A DNA stretch of 59,182 nucleotides from Clostridium kluyveri DSM 555 (GCF_000016505.1 NC_009466.1:1-59182); one strand, 5' to 3'. Shown: positions 1-8,372, counted from the stretch's first letter. Translations and numbers: made by a program. Notes: generated by a model from the sequence alone, not told the origin.

Positions 1-80
1 CCTTTACGGTACTCTTTCATTAAATCTGCTTCTATTTGTTCAATCCTATCTTTATTTATTTCATCTATATTAAACTTCAT
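1..80 (-). CDS. Small unknown protein, N-terminal part (continues at 59182)
   Basis: ATG at 80 to 78 opens a frame that runs off base 1 and continues without a break at 59182, ending in TAG at 59107-59109. The joined ORF is 156 bases, 51 residues, very rich in Lys, Glu and Ile (starts MKFNIDEIN, ends LKLSSS). An AAGAAGGTTG ribosome-site-like stretch precedes the ATG. Function is unknown. Its value is that it joins the two ends of the window and supports circularity. It lies between the end of the early operon and the late regulator. Confidence 0.6.
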   Translation of the reverse strand, partial: MKFNIDEINKDRIEQIEADLMKEYRK

Positions 81-390
81 ATTTTCAACCTTCTTTCCCG
101 ATAATAACATTTTTAATAACATAAATTGATGTCCAATGTTATTACTACAAGCATTGATTTTACTCACTTTACAGACGATAATAACTAACTAACATTTTTT
201 AAAAAATAAACCACTGATCTTTATATGCGTATGTGAATGCATACACGTACGTAATATATTTTTATGTTATTATGTTATTAACTATATATAACTATATATA
301 AAACTAGATATACAGCCATTCCGATAATAACATTTTTAATAACATTCTAATAACACTTTTATGGTTTTTGTTATTATCCTATACTCATGT
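81..390. other. AT-rich repeat region, candidate replication origin or iteron cluster
   Basis: No gene fits here. The stretch is very AT-rich and carries many copies of AATAACA or its complement TGTTATT (around 104, 115, 137, 266, 275, 327, 338, 349 and 370), two copies of a 25-bp direct repeat, and two copies of AACTATATAT near 280-300. It sits immediately downstream of the primase-helicase gene. Iteron-like repeats next to replication genes are typical of theta origins, but the function here is inference; it could also be a partition or terminator site. Confidence 0.4.
98..345. repeat. Two 25-bp direct repeats (98-122 and 321-345)
   Basis: The 25-bp unit beginning CCGATAATAACATTTTTAAT occurs exactly at 98-122 and again at 321-345, same orientation, 223 bp apart. 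Each copy itself contains two AATAACA units. Flanking sequence between the copies holds further AATAACA/TGTTATT half copies. Confidence 0.8.
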
Positions 391-2997
391 CTATTTCTTC
401 TTCTTAAATTTATTCGGATATATGACCTGCTGTTCCCCTTCCTCCCATTCATCTTCCACTGCATCTGGAGGAGCTATCGAATTTAGTTCTAATTTTTCAA
501 GCTTTTCAGCATTATACATATCAAATCTTTTAGGTTTATTGTCAATGGTTATCAGTTTTCCAGATGGTTTTAATAAATATCCTGCCATTTTTGCCTGTTT
601 TTTAAAGTCCTTTAATTCCAGTGTTGGCTTTTTATCTCCGATATTTTTCATGTGATTTAATATTTGGTTATACATTTCGCTTGTTCTTATATATACTTCT
701 CCATCTTTATGATATAAGGCATATTTAAGTGCAGCATCTGAAATTCTATTATCTTCTATTATCTGGTCATAAAGCTTCAATATTTTTTCAACTTCTGAAA
801 GAGAATCTTCCCGATTATCTAAAATTTCAGTTTTGATATTATCCACCACTAAAGAATAGTATCCTTCCATCTCCACCAATCCAAAATTATTAAGTAACTT
901 GTTTAATATGGCAATGCCCGTACAGATATTAACAGCTGTATTTAATGGCCTATCTTTTAATCCCTTGATTTTACTGGCTTCAATATTTCTAAGATTTTTA
1001 TATTCCTCTACAGACATATTCAGGACTATATCAATCAAGCTCCGACCTAGTTTATTTAAAATACCAGGGTTACTACTTATCCATTTCATGGCTTCTGTAT
1101 GTTTTTTTAATCTTTGATTCTTTGAAAGATAAACAATACAGGATCTTTCGTTTAAGGCTTTTTCTCCATTGAAATATGTTTCTTCTCCTGCGAGTATGAT
1201 AGGTCTTATAAGTGAAAATATTTTATTATCTTTTAGATTTTTATTTCCTCTGTCGACTGTATGCCTGTCATAACTATTCCTTAATATTTCACTTAGCATT
1301 GTTTTTTTATAATCGTTCATTACACTTGGTTTAAATTCTTCAAATAAAATCGAATAATTTCCGTCACTTAAACTTTTCTGCAACGCAAAGGGAGTAATTA
1401 ATCCTATGGATTTAATGTCATCTTTAGGATAATTTAAAATCATGGCTATTACATTTTCCATTATTGTACTTTTACCTCCTCCACTTTCTCCAGCCAATAG
1501 TAGGTGATGAAAATTAATTCCTAGCTCTATCGCCTGAGCTATGGCAAAATTATTGATTATAGTACCTATAATGGAATAACTTATTTTTAATGGTGCAAAT
1601 TCAAACAAATGTTTTTGAAGCTCAGTGATTTCTGCCTTATTTATGTGTTCAACATTTAAAATGTCAATGACAGTGCCTCCAACACTTTTTATTTTTGTGT
1701 TTATACCATCTGGTGTTATTGCTCCCTTATGAGTTACTAAGCTTACTTTGTTGTCTTTAAGTACAAATCTAGTACCTAAATAAACTTCTAATTTTTCTAG
1801 GGCAAAATATTTATTTACCCACATTTTCAAATTCATCAAATCATCTATCCTTCCCTTAAATGCTAAATCCATAGAACCTAAAAAGTTTCTGAATGATTTA
1901 ACATCGTCAAAGACATTTACGTTATCATCTTTTTCAAAAGTTCCTCCTAAAGATGTTTTTAAAACCAGTTTGACTCCTTCTGTATCCTCATTTACATATT
2001 TAACGGTTGCCGCATTTACAATACTAAAATTTGTAAAATATACTTTTTTTTCAGTTTCTATGCCTTCAATTTTTTTAGAAACTGTTTTATATATTCCTAA
2101 GTAATCCTGCTGCAACTCATATTTATTTTTTAAATCCAGACTCCTGTTAAAAGCCTGAAGTAAATCATCCCTGTTATGTCCGGCCTCCAGCCAGTCACTT
2201 ACATCTTTGTTATTTCCAAGTTCCTTAATGCCTGGTAAATTAATAATTTTAAAAGCTGTAGAACAGTTAAACAGCTGCCCTTTTATCCAATTAATATACT
2301 TTTCTCCAGCTTTTCCGGTATCACCACAGATGTATAAATATGCATTTCTAAATACCAATAAATCTTTGACACCTTTTATACTGGTGGCAACATATCTGCT
2401 GCTCTTTAGAGTGTTGTTGATTATATTAGCATCTTTCTCGCCTTCACATATAATGATTATGCTATCTTCCCTTATCCCTTTCTTTACGTTGTGCAGATTA
2501 TATGGAAGCTCTTCGCCTTTTCTTTTGTTTATAACTTTTTTCCCATCAATATGGTAATAAGATAGCTTTTTTTTACCATCTGGAAATTGGAATTTTGCTT
2601 TAAAATATATAGGATTGCCTTTATCGTCTACAAAGGGAAATGTGCCAAGCAGGGTTTGTCCTTTTCTCCGATTCTCCAGTTCCCATTGAATATATTTTTC
2701 TATTCTTTCCATTTGGTTTTCAGATTCCGTTTTTTCGACTGGCAAGCCTAAAAACTCCCTGGCTTCTATATAATCCATATTTCTGTATTTCATGATAAAG
2801 TCAATGGCATCTCCACCCTCGCCACAGCCAAAACATTTAAACTTAAATTTATTGTTATTGCCATCAAATTTAATGCTTAAAGAAGGATTTTTATCTGGAT
2901 GGAACATGCATTTTATTTTATTTTGGCTATTAAATTTTTCACCCGTTTCTTTTTCTATAAGTTCTTTCAAGTTTATATCTGCTAAAGAATGATCCAT
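391..2997 (-). CDS. DNA primase-helicase (CHC2 zinc finger, TOPRIM, P-loop ATPase)
   Basis: An 868-residue replication protein. The N-terminus has a CHC2 zinc finger (C30, H33, C55, C58), followed by a TOPRIM-like catalytic core (ICEGEKD around 183-189, GDTGKAG around 225-231). The C-terminal half has a Walker A GESGGGKST near residue 500 and a likely Walker B ILFEEF near 545, so it resembles bifunctional phage/plasmid primase-helicases rather than DnaG. It probably makes primers and unwinds DNA at the plasmid or lytic origin. It is the last gene of the long minus-strand early operon; AT-rich repeats follow it directly. ATG has an AAGGGGC ribosome site. Confidence 0.88.
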   Translation of the reverse strand: MDHSLADINLKELIEKETGEKFNSQNKIKCMFHPDKNPSLSIKFDGNNNKFKFKCFGCGEGGDAIDFIMKYRNMDYIEAREFLGLPVEKTESENQMERIEKYIQWELENRRKGQTLLGTFPFVDDKGNPIYFKAKFQFPDGKKKLSYYHIDGKKVINKRKGEELPYNLHNVKKGIREDSIIIICEGEKDANIINNTLKSSRYVATSIKGVKDLLVFRNAYLYICGDTGKAGEKYINWIKGQLFNCSTAFKIINLPGIKELGNNKDVSDWLEAGHNRDDLLQAFNRSLDLKNKYELQQDYLGIYKTVSKKIEGIETEKKVYFTNFSIVNAATVKYVNEDTEGVKLVLKTSLGGTFEKDDNVNVFDDVKSFRNFLGSMDLAFKGRIDDLMNLKMWVNKYFALEKLEVYLGTRFVLKDNKVSLVTHKGAITPDGINTKIKSVGGTVIDILNVEHINKAEITELQKHLFEFAPLKISYSIIGTIINNFAIAQAIELGINFHHLLLAGESGGGKSTIMENVIAMILNYPKDDIKSIGLITPFALQKSLSDGNYSILFEEFKPSVMNDYKKTMLSEILRNSYDRHTVDRGNKNLKDNKIFSLIRPIILAGEETYFNGEKALNERSCIVYLSKNQRLKKHTEAMKWISSNPGILNKLGRSLIDIVLNMSVEEYKNLRNIEASKIKGLKDRPLNTAVNICTGIAILNKLLNNFGLVEMEGYYSLVVDNIKTEILDNREDSLSEVEKILKLYDQIIEDNRISDAALKYALYHKDGEVYIRTSEMYNQILNHMKNIGDKKPTLELKDFKKQAKMAGYLLKPSGKLITIDNKPKRFDMYNAEKLEKLELNSIAPPDAVEDEWEEGEQQVIYPNKFKKKK

Positions 2998-3012
2998 CGC
3001 CTCACAGCCCCT

Positions 3013-3603
3013 TTAATTGGCTTCTGCCGCCTTTATATCCTGCATTTTATCTTTTAACGCTTCCATTACAGAGTAATAAAGCAATTTTAATATTGTACGC
3101 CCTGCATCCTTTTTATCTACAAACCTTATGCCTCTCAGATAATTTACTTCTATACTCGCCAATTTTGCCTCGAAAGCCTTTGAACCATATTGGCTTCTAT
3201 AATTACCTTTCTCAATATTTTCCATACCGTTTTTATCTTCAACTACAAGATAAATCATGGTACCCTTTTGTCGTGCCCTTTTAAGTTCTCTTTCAAGCCT
3301 TATATCATCTCTGTAATCCTCTCTTTTTTCCCCTAAATTACTCGCTAATTCATCAACCGAATTTTTTCTTTCCACTGCAACGTTGAAATATAAATCCCTG
3401 GATATACCCATGTCTGGCCTTGCAGTAATAATTGCTGTATAGTCACCTTCATCAATTTTCTTCTTTTTATATTTGATTTTTTTCTTGTCTAAAAAGTCTA
3501 GAATATGCTGATTCTTTTGCTCTCTGGTATCATAAATGATCATAAAATTTTCCTTTAAAAGTTTGCTAATTTCTGAATCCGAAAATCTATATTGAACCTG
3601 CAT
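3013..3603 (-). CDS. ERCC4/XPF-type nuclease
   Basis: A 196-residue protein with the ERCC4 nuclease signature: D25 in YDTREQ, GDY at 53-55, and the ERKxxxD core at E78-R79-K80-D84. These residues bind metal and cut branched or flap DNA in XPF/Mus81 relatives and in phage homologues. No C-terminal HhH domain is seen, so it is a minimal version. It lies directly upstream of the primase gene with 15 bp between them, which fits a role in processing replication or recombination intermediates. Confidence 0.8.
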   Translation of the reverse strand: MQVQYRFSDSEISKLLKENFMIIYDTREQKNQHILDFLDKKKIKYKKKKIDEGDYTAIITARPDMGISRDLYFNVAVERKNSVDELASNLGEKREDYRDDIRLERELKRARQKGTMIYLVVEDKNGMENIEKGNYRSQYGSKAFEAKLASIEVNYLRGIRFVDKKDAGRTILKLLYYSVMEALKDKMQDIKAAEAN

Positions 3604-3999
3604 TTAATCACCTGCCTTACAATCTTCCAAGACGGAATCATCTAACCTAAAAGCCTCTTTAAAAGTCATGCCTGTTACTTCTAAAATCTTTCTAATTTCA
3701 TCTATTGTAAAGCTATTTATATTTTTTCCACTTAATATATGTCTCAACCTAATTGGACTTTCGCCTGACATTTTACCTAGTTCACTGACTGATACATCAT
3801 TTTCCATTAGCCATTTAGCAATATTAGGATATACCATACCCTTACATTCTCTTTTTATTAATGCACCTTTATTACATGCATCTTTCAATATCCGCCTTAC
3901 ATATTCATGCGATACATTAAATTCATTCCCTATGGTTCGTAGACTGCAGCCTTTTACTCTCATTTCAAACATTTTAATTTTATCTTCATCACTAATCAT
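3604..3999 (-). CDS. Double helix-turn-helix DNA-binding protein
   Basis: About 131 residues. The N-terminal half has a resolvase/sigma-like HTH (CSLRTIGNEFNVSHEYVRRIL). The C-terminal half looks like an XRE-type helix bundle (VSELGKMSGESPIRLRHIL). ATG at 3999 is chosen because TAGGTGG lies just upstream; two GTG codons precede it in frame. It abuts the ERCC4 nuclease gene. Likely a regulator of the early operon or an origin-binding protein; no homologue recognised. Confidence 0.65.
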   Translation of the reverse strand: MISDEDKIKMFEMRVKGCSLRTIGNEFNVSHEYVRRILKDACNKGALIKRECKGMVYPNIAKWLMENDVSVSELGKMSGESPIRLRHILSGKNINSFTIDEIRKILEVTGMTFKEAFRLDDSVLEDCKAGD

Positions 4000-4011
4000 T
4001 TTAATCACCAC

Positions 4012-4605
4012 CTACCCATTTAACTGCTCTATATCCCTTCTTAATTCATAGGAATTATATATCATATTCACGTATTTTTTTATTTGGAGCTTTGGCATAT
4101 TAATACTTTTCCTCTTTCCTTCTATATCCATATCAATTTCTTTTATTTGTCCCTTAAGAAGTTCAACTTTATTTAAAATCCGTTCTTTCTCTAAATTCCT
4201 GACGTTTATATAAGAAACTATGGCCTTTTCACTTTCCTGCAAGTCTTCTTTTAATAAATTTATTTCTTCCAGCAGCTCTTTGACAATTCCTCTGTTTATT
4301 TTTTCAGGGAATCCATAATCAATTTTAATGAGGGTAATAACTACTGATTCATCACGTCTTAAAACAAGCAATATATCATCTTTTATATAAAACCTTTGGA
4401 TAGTCCCATCTCCTCCAAGCCGGTCTTCCGTTAAAAACTCTGAATAAGTAAATATCTTATTTATATCTCGCACTATCCTGTCATTATTCGTTAACACATA
4501 ATTTCTGACATCAAAGCTATTAGTTATTCCCTTAACCCTTTCCACATACCTCTCCTTGCAATGTTTAGTTACATCAATGTATTTTTCAGTTATCAATGTT
4601 TCCAT
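4012..4605 (-). CDS. Unknown protein, coiled-coil C-terminal half
   Basis: A 197-residue unknown. The N-terminal 90 residues look globular, with a beta-rich core (RFYIKDDILLVLRRDESVVITLI). The part from about 105 to 180 is highly charged and predicted by eye to be coiled coil. AAGGAGG precedes ATG. It overlaps the end of the upstream 88-residue gene by 20 bp, indicating translational coupling. Function not recognised. Confidence 0.7.
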   Translation of the reverse strand: METLITEKYIDVTKHCKERYVERVKGITNSFDVRNYVLTNNDRIVRDINKIFTYSEFLTEDRLGGDGTIQRFYIKDDILLVLRRDESVVITLIKIDYGFPEKINRGIVKELLEEINLLKEDLQESEKAIVSYINVRNLEKERILNKVELLKGQIKEIDMDIEGKRKSINMPKLQIKKYVNMIYNSYELRRDIEQLNG

Positions 4606-4852
4606 GTAATCCCTCCTTGATACGTGAATTTCTTACTTCTCTCCAGATATCGCCCAAATCCTCATCGTATATTGCTTGCAGTAACTCTTCACTGAATTTA
4701 TTTGCATCATCCATCTGATCATCCATAGCTTTCTCTAATGTTCCAATATGACCCGGACCTTTCGCAATCCATGTATTTATATATTCTTTTCCATTATCAT
4801 CTATAAATTTTTTAACCATTTTTTCTGGTGTTATTTCAACAGTGTATTTCAT
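4586..4852 (-). CDS. Unknown small acidic protein
   Basis: An 88-residue soluble protein, acidic in its second half (DDQMDDANKFSEELLQAIYDED). A good GGGAGGAG ribosome site precedes ATG. Overlaps the next gene downstream. No family recognised. Confidence 0.6.
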   Translation of the reverse strand: MKYTVEITPEKMVKKFIDDNGKEYINTWIAKGPGHIGTLEKAMDDQMDDANKFSEELLQAIYDEDLGDIWREVRNSRIKEGLHGNIDN

Positions 4853-4887
4853 AAATTTTACTCCTCCCGTAATCTTGAATTAGGAAT

Positions 4888-5040
4888 CTAAATATAAGTT
4901 ATTCCTGCATTTGTAGGCTCATTAGCATCCTCACATACCAACTCATTTTCTATCACAACCATCCTTACTTTTTCTAAAGTACATTTGCCATCCTTATAAT
5001 TTTCACAATTAAAGTCCTTACACTCTACTATTTTAGCTAT
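4888..5040 (-). CDS. Small Cys-rich protein with an apparent AUA start
   Basis: A 50-residue frame with four cysteines in the pattern C-x4-C-x7-C-x15-C (VECKDFNCENYKDGKC then ELVCED), like the small metal-binding Cys proteins common in clostridia. The frame opens right after an in-frame TAG. The only start-like codon with a ribosome site is ATA at 5040-5038, five bases after AAAGGTG and overlapping the TAG stop of the upstream gene as ATAG, by analogy to ATGA couplings. An internal ATG at residue 27 would lose the first three cysteines. The start is therefore the uncertain part. Confidence 0.5.
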   Translation of the reverse strand: MAKIVECKDFNCENYKDGKCTLEKVRMVVIENELVCEDANEPTNAGITYI

Positions 5041-5540
5041 CTACTCACCTTTTTCCATTTATTCGTTACAGACATTATCAATACAATTAAAAGATATATT
5101 ATAGCTCCAGACAGTAACACCCATAGAAGTCTCATCCCATATGAATCCTCCAATATTACAAGCACTGCACTTACCATAACACCTGATACACACATACCTA
5201 ACAGTAAACATTCTGAAATAAATTGAAGTACAGCCACGACTATTTCTTTTACTCTTTTAAACTTTAATAAAATTAAACTTTTAGGAATTCTTTTTCCTTC
5301 TTCAAAGCCTTTTATTATAGCTTCTGCAACCTTTTTTCCAAGTTGTCCATCAATTCTGCTTTGACTTCTTTTATAATCCAGACAATATATTGTCCTTTCC
5401 GATGCTGCCCATATATCTCCTTCCCAAAAATCACTCTCTATCTTGCAAAAGCACAAATCTGCCTGATCATTTTTGTAACAGTCATATTCTGGATTTTCTC
5501 TGTAATGGGTACATGTCTTGCATTTTATTTCTGTTAACAT
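5037..5540 (-). CDS. Cys-rich protein with two membrane segments
   Basis: About 167 residues. The N-terminal 60 residues hold a cluster of cysteines (IKCKTCTHYRENPEYDC, LCFC, YCLDY) suggestive of metal binding. Two hydrophobic helices follow (about 100-125 and 135-158), so it is likely a membrane protein with a cytoplasmic zinc domain. ATG at 5540 is preferred because GAAGGTGA precedes it; the longer TTG start at 5579 lacks a ribosome site. Function unknown. Confidence 0.6.
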   Translation of the reverse strand: MLTEIKCKTCTHYRENPEYDCYKNDQADLCFCKIESDFWEGDIWAASERTIYCLDYKRSQSRIDGQLGKKVAEAIIKGFEEGKRIPKSLILLKFKRVKEIVVAVLQFISECLLLGMCVSGVMVSAVLVILEDSYGMRLLWVLLSGAIIYLLIVLIMSVTNKWKKVSR

Positions 5541-5664
5541 CTTTTCACCTTCTTTAAACTCCCTGTATAATAAATCCAACTTTGGACATACTGTTTATTA
5601 GGGCAATTTTAATTAATATTTTATTCTCCATATTAGTTTTACTTTCCGATAATTACTTCTCATT

Positions 5665-5696
5665 TCATACCAGGGATATTTAAATCCCTGGTATGA
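5665..5696. terminator. Perfect 13-bp hairpin between early genes
   Basis: TCATACCAGGGAT and ATCCCTGGTATGA flank the six-base loop ATTTAA. A T run (GTTTTTAT) follows only on the plus strand, so as a terminator it points opposite to the surrounding genes. It could alternatively be a protein-binding site or an mRNA stabilising or processing structure in the minus-strand transcript. Confidence 0.5.
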
Positions 5697-5726
5697 GTTT
5701 TTATTACAAAGTATTTGCATTATGAA

Positions 5727-5996
5727 CTATCTAAAACTTAGTGTTATATTTTCTAAATTTAAAATCTGCTCTAGCGTTAAATGTTTATCTAAAGGTATGC
5801 TTGAAAGATATACGTCTCTCTTTCCTTTTTGTTTGATAGTATCTCTAGCACAACTTAGAGCTGTTTTTAAGTCCTTGCAACTTCCCCAAATCATCCAATA
5901 TCCTTGAGTGCCATCTTTCATTAGCCAACCTACCTTATAATCGTCAGGACATATCTTTTGCCCTTCTTTTTTAGATATTAACATTGATAATCCCAT
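5727..5996 (-). CDS. Unknown small protein
   Basis: An 89-residue soluble protein with several Trp (GWLMKDGTQGYWMIWGSC). Good ribosome site AAGGAGAT before ATG. It has no recognised domain. About 190 bp separate it from the next gene downstream, and that gap holds the 13-bp hairpin. Confidence 0.6.
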   Translation of the reverse strand: MGLSMLISKKEGQKICPDDYKVGWLMKDGTQGYWMIWGSCKDLKTALSCARDTIKQKGKRDVYLSSIPLDKHLTLEQILNLENITLSFR

Positions 5997-6039
5997 CTCA
6001 ATCTCCTTTTGATTTTTAGCAATAATTTCAAATCATTTA

Positions 6040-6161
6040 CTAAAATATTTCTTGCTTTGTTATCTGGATTTTTCCATTTTTATCAATATACCCAACAATG
6101 TTACAACTAAAATCATTACCATTACTTAAGTCAGTTCCAACAATATATTTTTTTTGAGCAT
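6040..6161 (-). pseudogene. Small phage protein broken at an A8 run
   Basis: From the stop at 6040 backwards, one frame encodes YIVGTDLSNGNDFSCNIVGY and then DKNGKIQITKQEIF, which looks like a genuine small conserved phage protein. An ATG at 6161-6159 lies in a frame one base off: ATG CTC is followed by eight A (6146-6153 region), and nine would join it in frame. No good ribosome site is visible. Either a decayed gene, a sequencing error in the homopolymer, or a product needing slippage. The rest of 5997-6355 shows nothing else. Confidence 0.4.
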
Positions 6162-6355
6162 TTTAGACAATAACCATTTAATAAACAATGTAATTACCAC
6201 CTTTTTATCATTTTCATTTACTTAAAAATAAACAATTCTATTCTTTAAAGGAGAAAACCATCTTCTGTAACCAATACATATGAAATATTCTTTGTTTATA
6301 CACACTGTAATCAACGATGTACAACCTCCTCATATAAAATATTTAAATCAAGATA

Positions 6356-6784
6356 TTAACCTATAATTTCAAGATTGCACATTTCCATTTCATCAAAGGT
6401 TAATCCTGCTGCTTGCCATGCTTGTTTAGATATTGGAGATGTTGCAATCAAAGACATTACTTCTCTTTTCATTCCTATCCAATATCCAACTGCGTATTGG
6501 TTATTATTATTAAGTTTTATATTTTGACCTCCTTGGTTCTCACAAAGCCTTAAATCCTCCACTAATTGTTTTGCAATATCCATTTCTATAGTATTTTCAG
6601 TAGGTTTTATTTCCTTTGTTTCTTTTTCCCATTCAGATTTACGTTTGCCTTTCGCATCATTAACTTTACAATCTTGACATAAATTATTTTCTGTAAAATA
6701 TGGGAAGTAGCAGTCTATTTCATCATGTTCATTTAATTCTTTTCCACATTCTTTGCAACGTGCTATTCGACCTTCTATTATCAT
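6356..6784 (-). CDS. Zinc-finger-like phage protein, unknown
   Basis: About 142 residues. The N-terminus has two Cys pairs (RCKECGKEL and LCQDC) that could form a zinc ribbon. The C-terminal 60 residues are helical with NNNNQYAVGYWIGMKREV. ATG at 6784 is chosen since AAAGGGGTGG lies just upstream; a longer version would overlap the dam remnant. Sits between dam and a small broken gene. Function unknown. Confidence 0.6.
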   Translation of the reverse strand: MIIEGRIARCKECGKELNEHDEIDCYFPYFTENNLCQDCKVNDAKGKRKSEWEKETKEIKPTENTIEMDIAKQLVEDLRLCENQGGQNIKLNNNNQYAVGYWIGMKREVMSLIATSPISKQAWQAAGLTFDEMEMCNLEIIG

Positions 6785-6821
6785 CCAAACCCACCCCTTT
6801 ATATATTCTCTGCGTTGCAAT

Positions 6822-7621
6822 CTACCCAAACAATGAAATTTGATTAGGCAATTCAAAATTTGTCCAAATTACTTCTGTTCTTTCTTTTCCTTGTTCTGCA
6901 TTAGTTTTAATTTCAGTTGTATCCCAATCATGTAATAAATCATTATACAAATCCGAATTATATCCACTAAGCATTACAGTACCTAAATGTTTTTTTAATA
7001 CTTTTATTAATTCCTCATGCTCCTTATCCCCAGTCATTTCCACATTATAATATCTTTGTCTCCTTGTGCTTAATAAATATGGTGGGTCCACATATATTAA
7101 GCAATCCTTCCTGTTATATTTTTTTATTAACTCTAATGCATCTGTATTTTCTATTTCCGCATCTTTTAATCTCACAGCTACATCTAATATTCTCTGAGGA
7201 ATCTTATTCCAGTCCCCTATGACTCTTTGGTTACATGTTGCTCCCAATACTGGTCCTGCATGTCTCCAACTAGAGGAATAATATTGCATACCAGCTCTAG
7301 CCATATTTGCCCTTACTAAAAACTGTCTAGCCATTTCAATATCATTTCCGGAACGATTATAAGATTCCTTATATTCTTCTCTACTATATGGAGTAAAATA
7401 AATTAGTTTGGCCAGCTCTTCAGATTTATTTCTAACACACCTAAAAAGGTTAATAACTTCACCGTCTAAATCATTTAGGACCTCAGTGTTACATGGAGTC
7501 TTTGAAAAAATACAGCACCAGACCCGAAGAAAGGTTCCAAATAAATCTTATGCTTAGGCATCAATTCAATTATTTTATCTGCTATACTCCATTTAGCTCC
7601 TAGCCATTTTAAGACTTTCAA
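6822..7621 (-). pseudogene. DNA adenine methylase (Dam, D12 class), frameshifted
   Basis: The TTG start at 7621 follows GGAGGTGAG. The first frame gives KVLKWLGAKWSIADKII and then LEPFFGSGAVFF, the N-terminal SAM-binding region of D12-class Dam enzymes. At the six-T run near 7505-7510 the frame is lost. In the shifted frame the protein continues as SKTPCNTEVLNDLDGEVINL and on to the DPPY motif (VDPPYLLS) and a normal C-terminus. One extra T would restore the gene. A second dam at 30293-31048 is intact. Sequencing error cannot be excluded. Confidence 0.75.
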
Positions 7622-7656
7622 CTTTCTCACCTCCTGGATGTTCGCCATCAGCGACC

Positions 7657-7818
7657 TTACTCTTTCTCATTTTCTTCTGAACATGGAACACAATCTAAAA
7701 CCTTAATATTTTTTTGTTCATCTATCCAAGGTTGAATTTCTTCAACATCATAAAAACATTTTGCTCTTGGAGAATCTAATATATCAGTATGGATGTATAT
7801 TAACCAATAATCACTCAT
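7657..7818 (-). CDS. Small acidic unknown protein
   Basis: A 53-residue ORF (MSDYWLIYIHTDILDSPRAK at the start, ending CSEENEKE). An AAAGGAGAAG ribosome site lies 6 bases before ATG. Contains a CVPC pair. Lies just upstream of dam in the early operon. Function unknown. Confidence 0.55.
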   Translation of the reverse strand: MSDYWLIYIHTDILDSPRAKCFYDVEEIQPWIDEQKNIKVLDCVPCSEENEKE

Positions 7819-7872
7819 TGCCCTCTTCTCCTTTCAAAGTCACATTATTTTCACTTTACGTTTTACTTCCTA

Positions 7873-8040
7873 CTAAACTAAAATTATTGGTTCATTATCC
7901 CTCTTAGGGTACTGCTGCAGTACAGCACTTTTCATACTGCTTTTAGCATGTCTTTTAAAGTAAGGCTTCCAATCTACAGAATCCCTTATTGTATATTTCA
8001 CTTGTGAATTATCTTTAAATACGATTGTTAATTTTCTCAT
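7873..8040 (-). CDS. Small basic unknown protein
   Basis: A 55-residue ORF starting MRKLTIVFKDNSQ, basic in the middle (KPYFKRHAKSS). AGGTGT lies a few bases before ATG, and the stop of the MazG-like gene is 12 bp upstream. Soluble; no family recognised. Confidence 0.5.
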   Translation of the reverse strand: MRKLTIVFKDNSQVKYTIRDSVDWKPYFKRHAKSSMKSAVLQQYPKRDNEPIILV

Positions 8041-8051
8041 ATAAGTTACAC

Positions 8052-8372
8052 CTACTTCCTACTCGCATTAAAATTAACCTCTGCACAAGCCTCACAGCCC
8101 CTATCCACGAGCTTCTTATTATGCCTATGAAACCCCTGAACTATGTCAAAATTCTCTCTAAAAAGCTTGGCCAGAATCCCAATACCCACTTGAATAACAT
8201 CCAGCACTTCTTCCATTATCTTTTTCTTATCTCCAGAGGAGAGAGCTTCACACAACTCTCCTGCCTCCTCCAAAACTTTATCCTTCCAATCCTCCCAAGT
8301 CATTGTCCTGTGGTCTATTTTATTACCCTTGCGGTCTACTAATTTTCTAAGTACCATTAGTTTTAGTTTCAA
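8052..8372 (-). CDS. MazG-like nucleotide pyrophosphohydrolase
   Basis: About 106 residues, all-alpha. The metal-binding pattern EEAGELCEAL ... EEVLDVIQ matches the EExxE...ExxD core of the MazG/dUTPase-like superfamily. Such enzymes hydrolyse (d)NTPs to monophosphates; in phages they may adjust nucleotide pools or (p)ppGpp signalling. TTG at 8372 is preferred because AAAGGTG precedes it at normal distance; GTG at 8381 overlaps that site. It lies next to ssb. Confidence 0.72.
   Translation of the reverse strand: MKLKLMVLRKLVDRKGNKIDHRTMTWEDWKDKVLEEAGELCEALSSGDKKKIMEEVLDVIQVGIGILAKLFRENFDIVQGFHRHNKKLVDRGCEACAEVNFNASRK

Noticed and set aside
98-380. CRISPR array in the repeated AT-rich region
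   Set aside because: Repeats are short, irregularly spaced and AT-rich with no spacer pattern and no cas genes.
368-655. Plus-strand ORF of 95 codons over the end of the primase gene
   Set aside because: Lies fully antisense to a clearly conserved primase-helicase; no ribosome site and low-complexity Phe/Ser composition.
6822-7334. Complete short methylase starting at 7334
   Set aside because: It begins inside the Dam fold; the N-terminal SAM-binding part is present upstream in another frame.
7495-7520. Programmed -1 frameshift to make full Dam
   Set aside because: GTA TTT TTT C is not a proper X XXY YYZ heptamer and Dam families are not known to use recoding; mutation or read error is simpler.
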